DNA of 64,000 nucleotides from Nocardia harenae NBRC 108248 (lineage in GTDB: Bacteria; Actinomycetota; Actinomycetes; Mycobacteriales; Mycobacteriaceae): NCBI RefSeq assembly GCF_001612885.1, contig NZ_BDBH01000004.1, forward strand, positions 186,001 to 250,000, given 5' to 3'. The translations under genes were made by a program, and so were the position numbers. A model generated the notes under the pieces. That model ran no database searches. It was not told the origin of the DNA and saw only the letters and a program-made list of their open reading frames with translations. The first letter of the stretch is position 1. Every line of letters begins with the position of its first letter. Shown here one piece after another: positions 40,870 to 49,373 of the stretch.

Positions 40870-42813
40870 GTGCACAGTCCGGCGAAAGCGCCGCCGAATC
40901 GGCTGCTCACCGCGGTGCTCTGCCTCTCCGGCATCGTGGTGGCGCTGCAGCACACCCTGGTGGTGCCGCTGCTCGGCACATTTCCGGAGATTCTGGGGGT
41001 CGACTACGCGAGCGCCTCCTGGCTGGTGACGATCACGCTGCTCAGCGCGGCGGTGGCGACGCCGATCCTGTCCCGGCTCGCGGATATGTTCGGCAAGCGG
41101 CTGATGATGCTGGTCTCGCTGGCAACCATCGTGGCGGGGTCGGTGCTCGCCGCGGTCGGCGGGACCTTCCTCGCGGTGCTGGTCGGTCGCGGGCTGCAGG
41201 GGCTGGCCTCGGCGCTGGTGCCGATCGGCATCGCCATGCTGCGCGACGAGCTACCGCGGGGCAAGGTCGCAGGCGCGACGGCCATGATGAGCGCGACGCT
41301 CGGCATCGGCTCGGCGCTCGGGCTGCCGCTGCCCGGCGTGCTCTACGAGCACCTGGGCTGGGAGTCGATCTTCTGGCTCTCCGCCATCGCGGCGGCGGCG
41401 CTCTTCGCGGCGGTGCTCGCGGTGGTGCCGGAGTCCGCGGTGCGCACCCGGGGGCGCTTCGACATCGGCGGGGCGGTGCTGCTCTCGATCGCGCTGGTGG
41501 CGCTGCTGCTGGTGATCTCGCGGGGCGGCTCGTGGGGATGGACCAGTGGGTACACGCTCGGCGCTGCGGCGATCGCGGTGCTCGGGTTCGCGCTCTGGTT
41601 CCCGTTCGAGCTGCGGGTGAGCCTGCCCATGGTCGACCTGCGCACCTCCGCGCGGCGCCCGGTGCTGCTCACCAATGTCGCGGCGCTGCTCTGTGGCGTC
41701 TCCATGTACGCGAACATGCTGGCGACCACCCAGGAGCTGACCATGCCGGCGAGCACCGGGTACGGCTTCGGGCTCTCGGTGCTGACGGCGGGGCTCTGCA
41801 TGATGCCGGCGGGGCTCATGATGGTGGTGTTCGCGCCGGTCTCGGCGCGGATGATCGGGCGGATCGGGGCCAAGCACACGCTGGTGGCGGGGACGTCGCT
41901 GCTCGCGGTCGCCTATGTGGTGCGCGCGCTGCTCAACGGCTCGGTGCCGCTGATCATCGGCGGCGCCATGTTCGTGGTGGTCGGCACCGCCATCGCCTAC
42001 GCGGCCATGCCCATGTTGATCATGGGGTCGGTGCCGATCACCGAGACCGCGTCGGCGAACGGGCTCAACACCCTGCTGCGCTCGGTGGGCACCGCGACCT
42101 CGAGCGCACTCATCGCCGCGCTGCTCACCACCGTCACCGTGGAGGTGAACGGGGAGCGGCTGCCCGCGCTCGCGGCCTTCCAGTTGGTGTTCGTGATCGC
42201 GGCGGTGGCGGCCGCGGTAGCGACGGCGGTCGCGCTCTGCATTCCGCGGGTCGAGCCGCCCGCCGATCCGGCACCCGACGACGAGCGGATCCCGGACGAG
42301 CTGGTGGTCACCGGCACGGTGCAGGGCAGCGGCGGCGAGCCGATCCGGCACGCGGTGGTCACCGTGCTGCGCACCACCGGCGAGCCCGCCGACTGGGGGC
42401 GGGCCGACAACGCGGGGGAGTTCACCGTGGTGCTGCCCGCGCCCGGGCCGTACCTGGTGATCACCGGCGCGGACGGGTGGGCGCCGGAATCCCGGGTGAT
42501 GGACCTCGCCGCGGGCTCCGAGCGGCCGCGGGTGGTGCTCACCCGGCGGCTCAGCCTCCGGGGCCGGGTCACGGCGGCGGGGGTGCCGTGCGCGGGCGCG
42601 ATGATCAGCCTGGTCAAGGTCACCGGGGAGTACGTGGCGGCCACGGTCACCGGCGGTGACGGCAGCTACGAGCTGGCGCAGCCGCCGAGCGGGCGCTACC
42701 TGGTGACCGTGCTCGCCGCCGACCGGCGCACCGCCACCAAGCACGTCGCCGTGCTGACCCGGCCGCCCGCCGTCGACTTCGAGCTGGACCCCGCGCTGCT
42801 GGCCGTCCGGTGA
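40870..42813 (+). CDS. MFS transporter (DHA2-like) with C-terminal beta-domain extension
   Basis: The 647-residue protein has a 14-helix drug:H+ antiporter-2 core (residues 1-460): VALQHTLVVPLLGTFPEILG, SRLADMFGKRLMM, GRGLQGLASALVPIGIAMLR, GIGSALGLPLPGVLYEHLGW. A 160-residue C-terminal part follows with two carboxypeptidase-regulatory-like (transthyretin-like) repeats: VVTGTVQGSGGEPIRHAVVT and GRVTAAGVPCAGAMISLVKV. Such a soluble tail is unusual for an MFS exporter. GTG 40870 follows AAGGAG. The 3' end overlaps the TetR gene (GTGA), so transporter and regulator are coupled. Confidence 0.87.
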   Translation: MHSPAKAPPNRLLTAVLCLSGIVVALQHTLVVPLLGTFPEILGVDYASASWLVTITLLSAAVATPILSRLADMFGKRLMMLVSLATIVAGSVLAAVGGTFLAVLVGRGLQGLASALVPIGIAMLRDELPRGKVAGATAMMSATLGIGSALGLPLPGVLYEHLGWESIFWLSAIAAAALFAAVLAVVPESAVRTRGRFDIGGAVLLSIALVALLLVISRGGSWGWTSGYTLGAAAIAVLGFALWFPFELRVSLPMVDLRTSARRPVLLTNVAALLCGVSMYANMLATTQELTMPASTGYGFGLSVLTAGLCMMPAGLMMVVFAPVSARMIGRIGAKHTLVAGTSLLAVAYVVRALLNGSVPLIIGGAMFVVVGTAIAYAAMPMLIMGSVPITETASANGLNTLLRSVGTATSSALIAALLTTVTVEVNGERLPALAAFQLVFVIAAVAAAVATAVALCIPRVEPPADPAPDDERIPDELVVTGTVQGSGGEPIRHAVVTVLRTTGEPADWGRADNAGEFTVVLPAPGPYLVITGADGWAPESRVMDLAAGSERPRVVLTRRLSLRGRVTAAGVPCAGAMISLVKVTGEYVAATVTGGDGSYELAQPPSGRYLVTVLAADRRTATKHVAVLTRPPAVDFELDPALLAVR

Positions 42814-43358
42814 GCGACCGCTCCTCCCGCGACACCGTCATCGCGGCCGCCCGCGAGCTCTTCGCCCGCCGCGGGTACACCGCGACCACCATCAAGGACA
42901 TCGCCGCCGCGGCGGGCTGCTCCCCCGCCCTGGTCATGAAGCTGACCGGCAGCAAGGCCGAGCTGTTCGCCGCGGCCGACCCCTCCGGCGCCGCCCTGGA
43001 CGACGCGCCTCCGCCTGCCGGTGAACCCCCCGGCTTCCTCATGGTGCGGCGGCTGGTGGAACGGCGCCGCGCCGACGAGCCGGAGCCGTGGGCCATGGCG
43101 CCGGTGCTCATCCGGGAGTCCGAGGATCCGGCGCGCACCCGAGCCGATATCCGCACCCGCTACCTGGACGTCGTCGCCGGGCGGATCGGCGACACCGCGC
43201 CGGACCGGCTGCGCAGCCAGCTCGTCATGGCCCAGCTGCTCGGGCTCGCCGCCGCGCTCCGGCACCTGGAGCTGCTCGACCCCGCCGCCATCGACGACGA
43301 GGCGCTGATCCGGCGCTACGGTGCGCTGGTGCAGCGGATCGTCGACGGCGACGGGTGA
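42810..43358 (+). CDS. TetR-family transcriptional regulator
   Basis: The 182-residue protein has the helix-turn-helix DTVIAAARELFARRGYTATT, IKDIAAAAGCSPALVMKLTG, SKAELF. GTG 42810 overlaps the stop of the MFS gene. Regulator behind transporter in one operon is typical for self-limiting drug-efflux units. Its operator is most likely the palindrome at 40812, upstream of the transporter. Confidence 0.9.
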   Translation: MSDRSSRDTVIAAARELFARRGYTATTIKDIAAAAGCSPALVMKLTGSKAELFAAADPSGAALDDAPPPAGEPPGFLMVRRLVERRRADEPEPWAMAPVLIRESEDPARTRADIRTRYLDVVAGRIGDTAPDRLRSQLVMAQLLGLAAALRHLELLDPAAIDDEALIRRYGALVQRIVDGDG

Positions 43359-43445
43359 GGGGGCGGTGACGCCGGCGCGGACCCCGCGCTCGCGCCGGAA
43401 GCGGCGGTGCTCGAGCGTTCGACGGCGAGGTCGCGCCCGCCGTCG

Positions 43446-44462
43446 CTACTCCCCGAGCGCCGCCAACCCCGCCGCCACCAGCGGCCCGACCGCCCGATGC
43501 GCGTGCTCGAACCCGTCCCCCTCGGTCGCCCCCGCCCGGTGCCGATGGGTGATCCCCTCGGCGATCACCGCCAGCTTCAAATGCGCGAGCCCCAGGTAGA
43601 AGCCCCACGCCTCGAGGTCACGCCCGGTGCGCTCGGCGTAGCGCTGGGCGATTTCGGCGGCGGCGGGCAGCCGGGGGCTGGTCCAGGCGGCGGTCACGCC
43701 GATGACGGTATCGAGCGCGGGGTGGCGGTACGTGCACATCTGGGCCAGGTCGGCGAGCGGGTCGCCGAGCGTGGAGAGCTCCCAGTCCACCACCGCCGCG
43801 ACCCGCCCCGGCGCGGCCAGGATGGTGTTGTCGATGCGGTAGTCGCCGTGCACGATCGCGACCGCCGAGCGGGCCGGGATCGCGGCGGCGAGCCGGTCGT
43901 GCAGCCGGTGCAGGTCGGGCAGCTCGCGGGTCCGCACCCGCTCCCACTGCCGCCCCCACAGCGTGACCTGCCTGGTCAGGTACCCCTCGGGGCGGCCGAA
44001 GCCGTCCAGCCCGACCGCGCCGGGCTCGACCTCGTGCAGCGCCGCGAGCACCCGGATCAGCTCGTCGGTACAGGCGGTGACCTCGGCGTCGGCGAACGCG
44101 GCGAGGTCGTCGGCGGTGCGGACCACCCGCCCCTCCACGAACCCGGTCACCGCGAACGGCGCGCCCATCACCCGCTCGTCGGTGCAGAGCGCGACCGTCG
44201 GTGCCACCGGCACCCCGCTGCCCCGCAGCGCGTGGCAGACCCGGTACTCGCGCGCCATGTCGTGCGCCGACGGGGTGAGCCCGGCGGTGGGCGGGCGGCG
44301 CAGCACCCAGCGGGTGCGGTCGTCGGCGATCAGGAAGGTCAGGTTGGACTTGCCGCCGGAGATGAGCTCGGCCCGCAGCTCGCCCTCGACCGGGACACCC
44401 CGCTCGGCGAAGAACCGCTGCAGCGCAACCAGATCCAGCCCCTCGTGCACGGTGGCGGTCAC
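43446..44462 (-). CDS. APH-type phosphotransferase (ACAD10/11-like kinase)
   Basis: The 338-residue protein has the aminoglycoside-phosphotransferase fold: ISGGKSNLTFLIADDRTRWV (nucleotide loop), VLRRPP, AIVHGDYRIDNTIL (catalytic HGD-x-R-x-DN) and VVDWELSTLGDPLADLAQ (metal-binding D). It overlaps the acyl-CoA dehydrogenase gene (GTGA). In animals and bacteria the equivalent kinase phosphorylates 4-hydroxyacyl-CoAs so that the linked dehydrogenase can remove the phosphate. This is the best functional model here; a resistance enzyme is less likely. Confidence 0.88.
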   Translation of the reverse strand: MTATVHEGLDLVALQRFFAERGVPVEGELRAELISGGKSNLTFLIADDRTRWVLRRPPTAGLTPSAHDMAREYRVCHALRGSGVPVAPTVALCTDERVMGAPFAVTGFVEGRVVRTADDLAAFADAEVTACTDELIRVLAALHEVEPGAVGLDGFGRPEGYLTRQVTLWGRQWERVRTRELPDLHRLHDRLAAAIPARSAVAIVHGDYRIDNTILAAPGRVAAVVDWELSTLGDPLADLAQMCTYRHPALDTVIGVTAAWTSPRLPAAAEIAQRYAERTGRDLEAWGFYLGLAHLKLAVIAEGITHRHRAGATEGDGFEHAHRAVGPLVAAGLAALGE

Positions 44463-45670
44463 CGCGCCTGCTCCCGTGCGGCCCGCTTGGCCGCACCGAC
44501 GACCCGCTTGGCCAGCGCCCAGCGGTGCACCTCGGACGGCCCGTCGTAGATCCGGAAGGGCCGCACCTCGCGGGAGAGCCGGGCCAGCGGCAGGTCGTCG
44601 GAGACGCCGAGCCCGCCGCACATCTGCACCGAACGGTCCACGATCCGCCCGATGGCCTCGGCGCCGAAGGTCTTGGCGATAGCGGTCGCATCGGCCGCCG
44701 GCTCGCCCTGGTCCAGCTCCCAGCAGGCGCGCACCAGCAGGGCGCGGGTGGCGGCGATGTCGATCTCGTTGTCGGCCACCAGCTGCTGCACCATGCCGAG
44801 ATCGCCGAGCGCCGAGCCGAAGCCGCGGCGCTGCGCCACGTGCGCCACCGCGATGTCGTGCGCGCGCCGCGCGGCGCCGAGCCAGCGCATGACATGCGTC
44901 ATCCGGGCCGGACCGAGCCGCACCTGGGCGTAGGCGAAGCCCTGGTCGACCGCGCCGAGCACGGCCTCGTCGGGGACGAAGAGATCGTCGAAGAAGACCT
45001 CGCAGTGCCCGCCGACCATGGACCGGTCGAGCGTGCCGATGTGGCGCTCCACCCGCAGCCCCGGCGCGTCGGCCGGGCTGAGGAACATGGTGGCGCCGCC
45101 GCGGTCGCCCGGCGCGCCCGCGGTGCGGGCCATGATGATGAAGAACCCGGCGCCGTCCGCGCCGGTGATGAACCACTTGTGGCCGTTGATCTTCCAGCCG
45201 CCGGGCGCCTTCTCCGCGCGGGTGGTGAGCGCGGAGGGGTCGGAGCCGGCGCCGGGGGCGGGCTCGGTCATGGCGAAGGCCGAGCGCTGGTCGCCGTGGG
45301 CCAGCGGCGCCAGGAACTGCTGCTTCTGCGCCGGGTCGGCGACGTGCGCGAGCAGGTGCACATTGCCCTCGTCCGGCGCGGCGATATTCACCGCGAGCGG
45401 CCCGAAGAGCGAGTATCCGGCGGCCTCGAAGACCGGGGCGCGATCGCTCATGCCCAGCCCGAGCCCGCCGTACTCGACCGGCGCGTGCGGGGCGAAGACA
45501 CCGCGGCTCCTGGCCTCGCCCTGCAGCTCCACCCGGATCTTGTCGGAGCCCGCGACGGCGATATCGCCGCCATTGGCGTCCTCGACCGGGAGCACCACCT
45601 CGCGCACGAAGGCCTCGGTGCGGGCGACGAGGCCGGTGACCTCGTCCGAATACGACAGCTCCACCGTCAT
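44459..45670 (-). CDS. Acyl-CoA dehydrogenase (FadE, ACAD10/11-associated type)
   Basis: The 403-residue protein shows the whole fold: LAPLAHGDQRSAFAMTEPAP, GGWKINGHKWFITGADG, LGPARMTHVMRWLGAARRAH, the C-terminal QMCGGLGVSDDLPLARLSRE and YDGPSEVHRWALAKRVV. ATG 45670 has GAAGGGCG upstream. It overlaps the kinase gene that follows. A perfect palindrome lies 42-59 bp upstream. Role: FAD-dependent dehydrogenation of acyl-CoA, with the kinase possibly preparing hydroxyacyl substrates. Confidence 0.92.
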   Translation of the reverse strand: MTVELSYSDEVTGLVARTEAFVREVVLPVEDANGGDIAVAGSDKIRVELQGEARSRGVFAPHAPVEYGGLGLGMSDRAPVFEAAGYSLFGPLAVNIAAPDEGNVHLLAHVADPAQKQQFLAPLAHGDQRSAFAMTEPAPGAGSDPSALTTRAEKAPGGWKINGHKWFITGADGAGFFIIMARTAGAPGDRGGATMFLSPADAPGLRVERHIGTLDRSMVGGHCEVFFDDLFVPDEAVLGAVDQGFAYAQVRLGPARMTHVMRWLGAARRAHDIAVAHVAQRRGFGSALGDLGMVQQLVADNEIDIAATRALLVRACWELDQGEPAADATAIAKTFGAEAIGRIVDRSVQMCGGLGVSDDLPLARLSREVRPFRIYDGPSEVHRWALAKRVVGAAKRAAREQAR

Positions 45671-45711
45671 GGCGCGCCCTTCGGAGTCTCGCCCGCCCAT
45701 CGGCAGGTGCG

Positions 45712-45729
45712 GGCTAATGACCATTAGCC
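45712..45729. promoter_or_regulatory. 18-bp palindromic operator of the acyl-CoA dehydrogenase operon
   Basis: GGCTAATG-AC-CATTAGCC is a perfect inverted repeat. It is AT-rich in a very GC-rich context. It lies 42-59 bp upstream of the fadE-like ATG, so it fits a TetR- or GntR-type repressor. The regulator gene is not adjacent. Confidence 0.6.
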
Positions 45730-45851
45730 TAACGTGCCGCTGGATTCCTCGTCCACGACGGGCATACGGCTACTCCTCCGTTGCCGCCGGAATCCGGTCG
45801 GATCGCCGACGGGCAGTGCGGGTCGCGCGGGCGGCGTCGCGGGTCAGCGCA

Positions 45852-46355
45852 TCACGCGAGCCCGAGGAGTTCGGTATTGCCGTGCTTGGCGGCCTCGGTC
45901 GCCAGGGTGGTCCCGCGCCGGAACGGGTCGCCCGACCCGGTCGTGATCAGGTCGCGCAGGCTGGTCGTGAGGTAGCCACCCCAGGCGTTGGCGCACACGT
46001 CGTAGCACTCCCCGGACGGCCGCAACCCGACGTGGGTGAAGCGGATCTCGGTGCGGCCGTCGCGCTCGGTGAGGTCGAAGACCACGTCGGTGTCCTCCCA
46101 CTCCGCGGTGTCCGCGACGAAGGAGAGGAACGAGTCGGTCACGTGCCAGACCAGGCGCTCGCCCGGGACCGACTCGGTGGTGGTCATGGTGCAGCGGTGC
46201 ACGCCGGGCACCTCGAAGCGGTAGCTGTCGCCCACCGCGCCGGAGCTGCCCTCGATCGTCTCCGACCACCAGCCGCGGACGTCGTTGACGGCGGCGAAGG
46301 CATCGGCGGGGGTGGCGTCGACGGTGATGGCGACGGTGAAATCAGCTGTACTCAT
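45852..46355 (-). CDS. SRPBCC (AHSA1/START-like) protein
   Basis: The 167-residue protein has the SRPBCC ligand-cavity pattern: FTVAITVDATPADAFAAVND, VRGWWSETIEG, VWHVTDSFLSFV, and GWGGYLTTSLRDLI-like C-terminal helix (reads AWGGYLTTSLRDLITTG). It is the last gene of a three-gene unit with an ArsR regulator and a second SRPBCC protein; its start overlaps the ArsR stop by 14 bases. Such proteins bind hydrophobic small molecules. Confidence 0.87.
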   Translation of the reverse strand: MSTADFTVAITVDATPADAFAAVNDVRGWWSETIEGSSGAVGDSYRFEVPGVHRCTMTTTESVPGERLVWHVTDSFLSFVADTAEWEDTDVVFDLTERDGRTEIRFTHVGLRPSGECYDVCANAWGGYLTTSLRDLITTGSGDPFRRGTTLATEAAKHGNTELLGLA

Positions 46356-46698
46356 GGGGTTTTCCCTCCTGGGTATCGAGATGGTGGCGGAGTGCGGCGA
46401 GCGGCCCGTCCCAATCCCGCGCCAGCGCGGCGAGGAACTGCTGGGCCACCCGCATCGGGGCGGAATCGAGGCGGTAGCGGACCCGGCGGCGCTCGCCGGG
46501 CTCGGCGATCACCAGCCCCGCCTCGGCGAGCAGGGCGAGGTGCTTGGCGATCGCCTGCCTGGTGATGGGGAGCCGGTCCGCGAGGTCGGTCGCGGTGGCC
46601 GGGCCCGCCGCCGCGAGCTCGGCGAGGATCGCGCGCCTGCTCGGGTCGGCGAGCGCGGTGAAGACCCGCTCGGCGGTGGCCTCCGGCTCAGGCGGCAT
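46342..46698 (-). CDS. ArsR-family transcriptional regulator
   Basis: The 118-residue protein has the winged helix of the AHSA1-associated group: VFTALADPSRRAILAELAAA, DLADRLPITRQAIAKHLALL, EAGLVIAEPGERRRVRYRLD. No metal-binding Cys is present. ATG 46698 lies inside the 3' end of the upstream SRPBCC gene (11-base overlap). The two ArsR-like inverted repeats at 47136 and 47165, upstream of the operon, are its probable operators. Confidence 0.92.
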   Translation of the reverse strand: MPPEPEATAERVFTALADPSRRAILAELAAAGPATATDLADRLPITRQAIAKHLALLAEAGLVIAEPGERRRVRYRLDSAPMRVAQQFLAALARDWDGPLAALRHHLDTQEGKPHEYS

Positions 46699-47119
46699 CG
46701 AGGTACCGGTCGAGCTCGGCGAGCTCCTTGGCCCAGCCGTCGGTATTGCCGTCGAAGGCGATCTTGTGTGCGTCCGCGCCGAGCTGGGCGAACCCGGTCT
46801 CCACCACGGTGAGCCTGGTGCCGGTGCCGGTGGGTTCCAGGGTGAACTCGACGTAGGTGCGGCGCGGATCCTCCTCGGGCAGGCCGTGGATGTGCCAGGT
46901 GAAGCCGAAGACCGACGGCTCCTCGACCCGCTCCACCCGCAGGTGCGCGGTGTGCTCACCCGACCAGGTGAGCTGTGCGGCGCCGCCGGGGCGCAGGTCG
47001 ATGCTCGCGCTGTCGCCGAACCAGCCGCCGAGCCCCTCGGCGGTGGTGATGGCAGCCCAGACGGCGGCGGGCCGGTGCGCGAGGTCGACGGTGCGGACGA
47101 TGCGATCGGGAAAGCTCAT
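46688..47119 (-). CDS. SRPBCC (AHSA1-like) protein
   Basis: The 143-residue protein: MSFPDRIVRTVDLAHRPAAV, GLGGWFGDSASIDLRPGG, AHLRVERVEEPSVFGFTWHI and DGNTDGWAKELAELDRYLD are typical of the activator-of-Hsp90-like SRPBCC group usually found with ArsR regulators. ATG 47119 follows AAAGGAG. It is the first gene of the ArsR operon and probably binds or senses a small hydrophobic ligand. Confidence 0.9.
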   Translation of the reverse strand: MSFPDRIVRTVDLAHRPAAVWAAITTAEGLGGWFGDSASIDLRPGGAAQLTWSGEHTAHLRVERVEEPSVFGFTWHIHGLPEEDPRRTYVEFTLEPTGTGTRLTVVETGFAQLGADAHKIAFDGNTDGWAKELAELDRYLDAA

Positions 47120-47135
47120 GATGTGCTCCTTTATG

Positions 47136-47151
47136 GCAACCATTTGATTGC
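47136..47151. promoter_or_regulatory. ArsR operator, imperfect copy
   Basis: GCAACC-ATTT-GATTGC is a 16-bp inverted repeat with one mismatch. It has the same arms as the perfect copy 29 bp away and sits 17 bp before the SRPBCC/ArsR operon start. Confidence 0.5.
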
Positions 47152-47164
47152 TATCGACATTATT

Positions 47165-47180
47165 GCAACCTATGGGTTGC
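47165..47180. promoter_or_regulatory. ArsR operator, perfect copy
   Basis: GCAACC-TATG-GGTTGC is a perfect 6+4+6 inverted repeat in the divergent region between the ArsR operon and the Tat-exported FAD dehydrogenase. Confidence 0.55.
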
Positions 47181-47200
47181 GTCAAGCGGTGAGCCGATTC

Positions 47201-47212
47201 GGTCAGTTGACC
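47201..47212. promoter_or_regulatory. Palindrome upstream of FAD dehydrogenase
   Basis: GGTCA-GT-TGACC, 78-89 bp before the dehydrogenase ATG. It may be an operator; TTGACC on the plus strand could also serve as a -35 box. Confidence 0.35.
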
Positions 47213-47251
47213 AGTTTTCCGGTTGTCGCCTCGCCCAGCGGCTACCTACCA

Positions 47252-47264
47252 TCCGGTAACCGGA
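47252..47264. promoter_or_regulatory. 13-bp palindrome in the FAD dehydrogenase leader
   Basis: TCCGGT-A-ACCGGA lies directly after a TACCAT -10-like hexamer and 25 bp before the ATG. It would allow a repressor to block transcription initiation. Confidence 0.4.
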
Positions 47265-47289
47265 CCCCCTGCCCACGAGGACTGCGACG

Positions 47290-49071
47290 ATGCCTTCCCA
47301 TCCCGGCACCGGCGGAATCACCCGCCGCGGCCTGCTCGGCGGCGCGGCGGCCGCCACCACCATCGCCGCGCTCGGCGCGAACCGGGCCTTCGCCGCGCCG
47401 GCCGGCGCCGACGCGGATGCCATCGTCGTCGGCGCCGGGCTGGCGGGGCTGGTCGCGACCAGCGAGCTCGTCGCCGCGGGGCGGCGCGTGCTGCTGCTCG
47501 ACCAGGAGCCGGAGGCGAGCCTCGGCGGACAGGCGTTCTGGTCGCTCGGCGGCCTCTTCCTGGTCGGCTCGCTGGAGCAGCAGGCCGCCGGGATCGCCGA
47601 CTCCGTCGAGCTGGCGCGCGCGGACTGGTTCCGTACGGCGGGCTTCGACCGCGGGGTCGACGACCCGCTCGGCGAGGACTACTGGGCCGCCCGCTGGGCC
47701 GAGGCCTACCTGCACTTCGCCGCCGAGGAGAAGCAGGCGTGGCTCTTCGCCGAGGGCGTGCGCTTCGTGCCGATCGTCGGCTGGGCCGAGCGCGGCGAGG
47801 GGCCGGAGACGCCGGGCAACTCGGTGCCGCGCTTCCACCTCGCCCTCGGCACCGGGCCCGGGGTGGTCGAGCCGTTCGAGCGCAAGGTGCGGCAGGCGCC
47901 GGAGCGGCTGCTCACCCTCGCCTTCCGGCACCGGGTCGATGAGCTGGTCACCACCGGCGGCGCCGTCTCCGGGGTGCGCGGGCGCATCCTGGAGCCGAGC
48001 GGCGCCGCGCGCGGCACGCCGAGCTCCCGCACCGAGCTCGGCGATTTCGAGCTGCGCGCCCCGATCGTCGTCGTGACCTCCGGCGGCATCGGCGCCAACC
48101 ACGACCTGGTGCGCCGCAACTGGCCCGCGCGGCTCGGCGCGCCGCCCGCCCGGCTCATCACCGGGGTGCCCGCGCACGTCGACGGGCGCATGCTCGGCAT
48201 CAGCGAGGCGGCGGGCGCGCGGCTGGTGAACCGGGACCGCATGTGGCACTACACCGAGGGCATCACCAACCACTCGCCGATCTGGCCCGGCCACGGCATC
48301 CGGGTGCTGGCCGCGCCGTCCTCGATGTGGTTCGACGCCACCGGGCGGCGCTTTCCCGCCCCCGGCATTCCCAGCGTCGACACCCTCGGCACGCTCGAGC
48401 TGATCGCGGCCACCGGCTACGACTACTCCTGGTTCGTGCTGAACAAGCGAATCGTCGACAAGGAGTTCGTGCTCTCCGGCTCCGAGCAGAACCCGGAGCT
48501 CACCGCCGAGGATCTCGTCGGCTACCTCGCCATGCGGGCCTTCGACGACACGCCCCCGCCGGTGCGGGCCTTCCTGGACCGGGGCGCGGACTTCGTCATC
48601 GCCGATGCGCTCCCCGAGCTGGTCGCGGGCATGAACCGGCTCACCGGCGCCGACCTCATCGCTCACGACGACCTGCACGCCCAGATCGCCGCCCGCGACG
48701 CCGAGATCGGCAATCCGGCGAGCACCGACCCCGGCATCGTCGCGCTGCGCCGCTCCCGCGCCTACATCGGCGACAGCCTCGCCCGCACCACCGAGCCGCA
48801 CCGCCTGCTCGACCCCGCGGCCGGGCCGCTGATCGCCATCCGGATGAACATCCTCACCCGCAAGACCCTCGGCGGTCTGCAGACCGACCTCGCCGGACGG
48901 GTGCTCGACGCCGCGGGCGCCCCGATCCCCGGGCTGTACGCGGCGGGTGAGGCGGCCGGATTCGGCGGCGGGGGAGTGCACGGCTACCGCGCGCTGGAGG
49001 GCACCTTCCTCGGCGGCTGCCTCTTCTCCGGGCGGGCCGCCGGACGCGCCGCCGCCCGCGAAAGCGCCTGA
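47290..49071 (+). CDS. FAD-binding dehydrogenase (fumarate reductase/KstD-like), Tat substrate
   Basis: The 593-residue protein starts with a twin-arginine signal, GGITRRGLLGGAAAATTIAA, followed by an AxA site (AFAAP). The FAD-binding Rossmann motif AIVVGAGLAGLVATSELVAA is near residue 44, LLDQEPEASLGGQAFWSLGG follows, and the C terminus closes the FAD site (GLYAAGEAAGFGGGGVHGYR, GTFLGGCLFSGR). This group of flavoproteins includes 3-ketosteroid dehydrogenases and fumarate reductase subunits. Export of the folded FAD protein to the cell envelope is predicted. The start has ACGAGGAC upstream. Substrate unknown. Confidence 0.9.
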   Translation: MPSHPGTGGITRRGLLGGAAAATTIAALGANRAFAAPAGADADAIVVGAGLAGLVATSELVAAGRRVLLLDQEPEASLGGQAFWSLGGLFLVGSLEQQAAGIADSVELARADWFRTAGFDRGVDDPLGEDYWAARWAEAYLHFAAEEKQAWLFAEGVRFVPIVGWAERGEGPETPGNSVPRFHLALGTGPGVVEPFERKVRQAPERLLTLAFRHRVDELVTTGGAVSGVRGRILEPSGAARGTPSSRTELGDFELRAPIVVVTSGGIGANHDLVRRNWPARLGAPPARLITGVPAHVDGRMLGISEAAGARLVNRDRMWHYTEGITNHSPIWPGHGIRVLAAPSSMWFDATGRRFPAPGIPSVDTLGTLELIAATGYDYSWFVLNKRIVDKEFVLSGSEQNPELTAEDLVGYLAMRAFDDTPPPVRAFLDRGADFVIADALPELVAGMNRLTGADLIAHDDLHAQIAARDAEIGNPASTDPGIVALRRSRAYIGDSLARTTEPHRLLDPAAGPLIAIRMNILTRKTLGGLQTDLAGRVLDAAGAPIPGLYAAGEAAGFGGGGVHGYRALEGTFLGGCLFSGRAAGRAAARESA

Positions 49072-49103
49072 TCCCCAGCGGTCCGCGACCGTATGATCGG
49101 CGC

Positions 49104-49280
49104 ATGTCGACGGTGGGTTTCCTGCTCCTGATCGCGGCGCTGCTCCTCGCCGTCGTGCTCGTCATCGGGTTCATCGCCTCGGTGGCGGGGCGGTCGAAGG
49201 ATTCGCCGGAGCCGGGGGAGTGGCCGTCCGGCGACAGCGACCGGTTCGACGGCGGGGGCGATTCCGGCGGCGGGGACTGA
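49104..49280 (+). CDS. Small single-span membrane protein, leaderless
   Basis: The 58-residue protein has one hydrophobic segment (VGFLLLIAALLLAVVLVIGF) and a soluble Gly/Ser/Asp-rich tail (DRFDGGGDSGGGD). A perfect -10 box TATGAT (49092-49097) ends six bases before the ATG, and no ribosome site is present, so the mRNA is probably leaderless. Function unknown; the tail resembles small actinobacterial envelope proteins. Confidence 0.7.
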   Translation: MSTVGFLLLIAALLLAVVLVIGFIASVAGRSKDSPEPGEWPSGDSDRFDGGGDSGGGD

Positions 49281-49373
49281 GATCCAGGCCCGACGCCGAT
49301 GCGCCGCAGAGGTTTCGGGGGATCGGCCATTGCTTTCCGCGGGGGCGGCGGTAGCATGACCGCCGATGGGGCT

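Noticed and set aside
43446..44462. Aminoglycoside resistance gene
   Set aside because: The APH fold is coupled by overlap to an acyl-CoA dehydrogenase, the typical ACAD10/11 arrangement, so a metabolic kinase is more likely.
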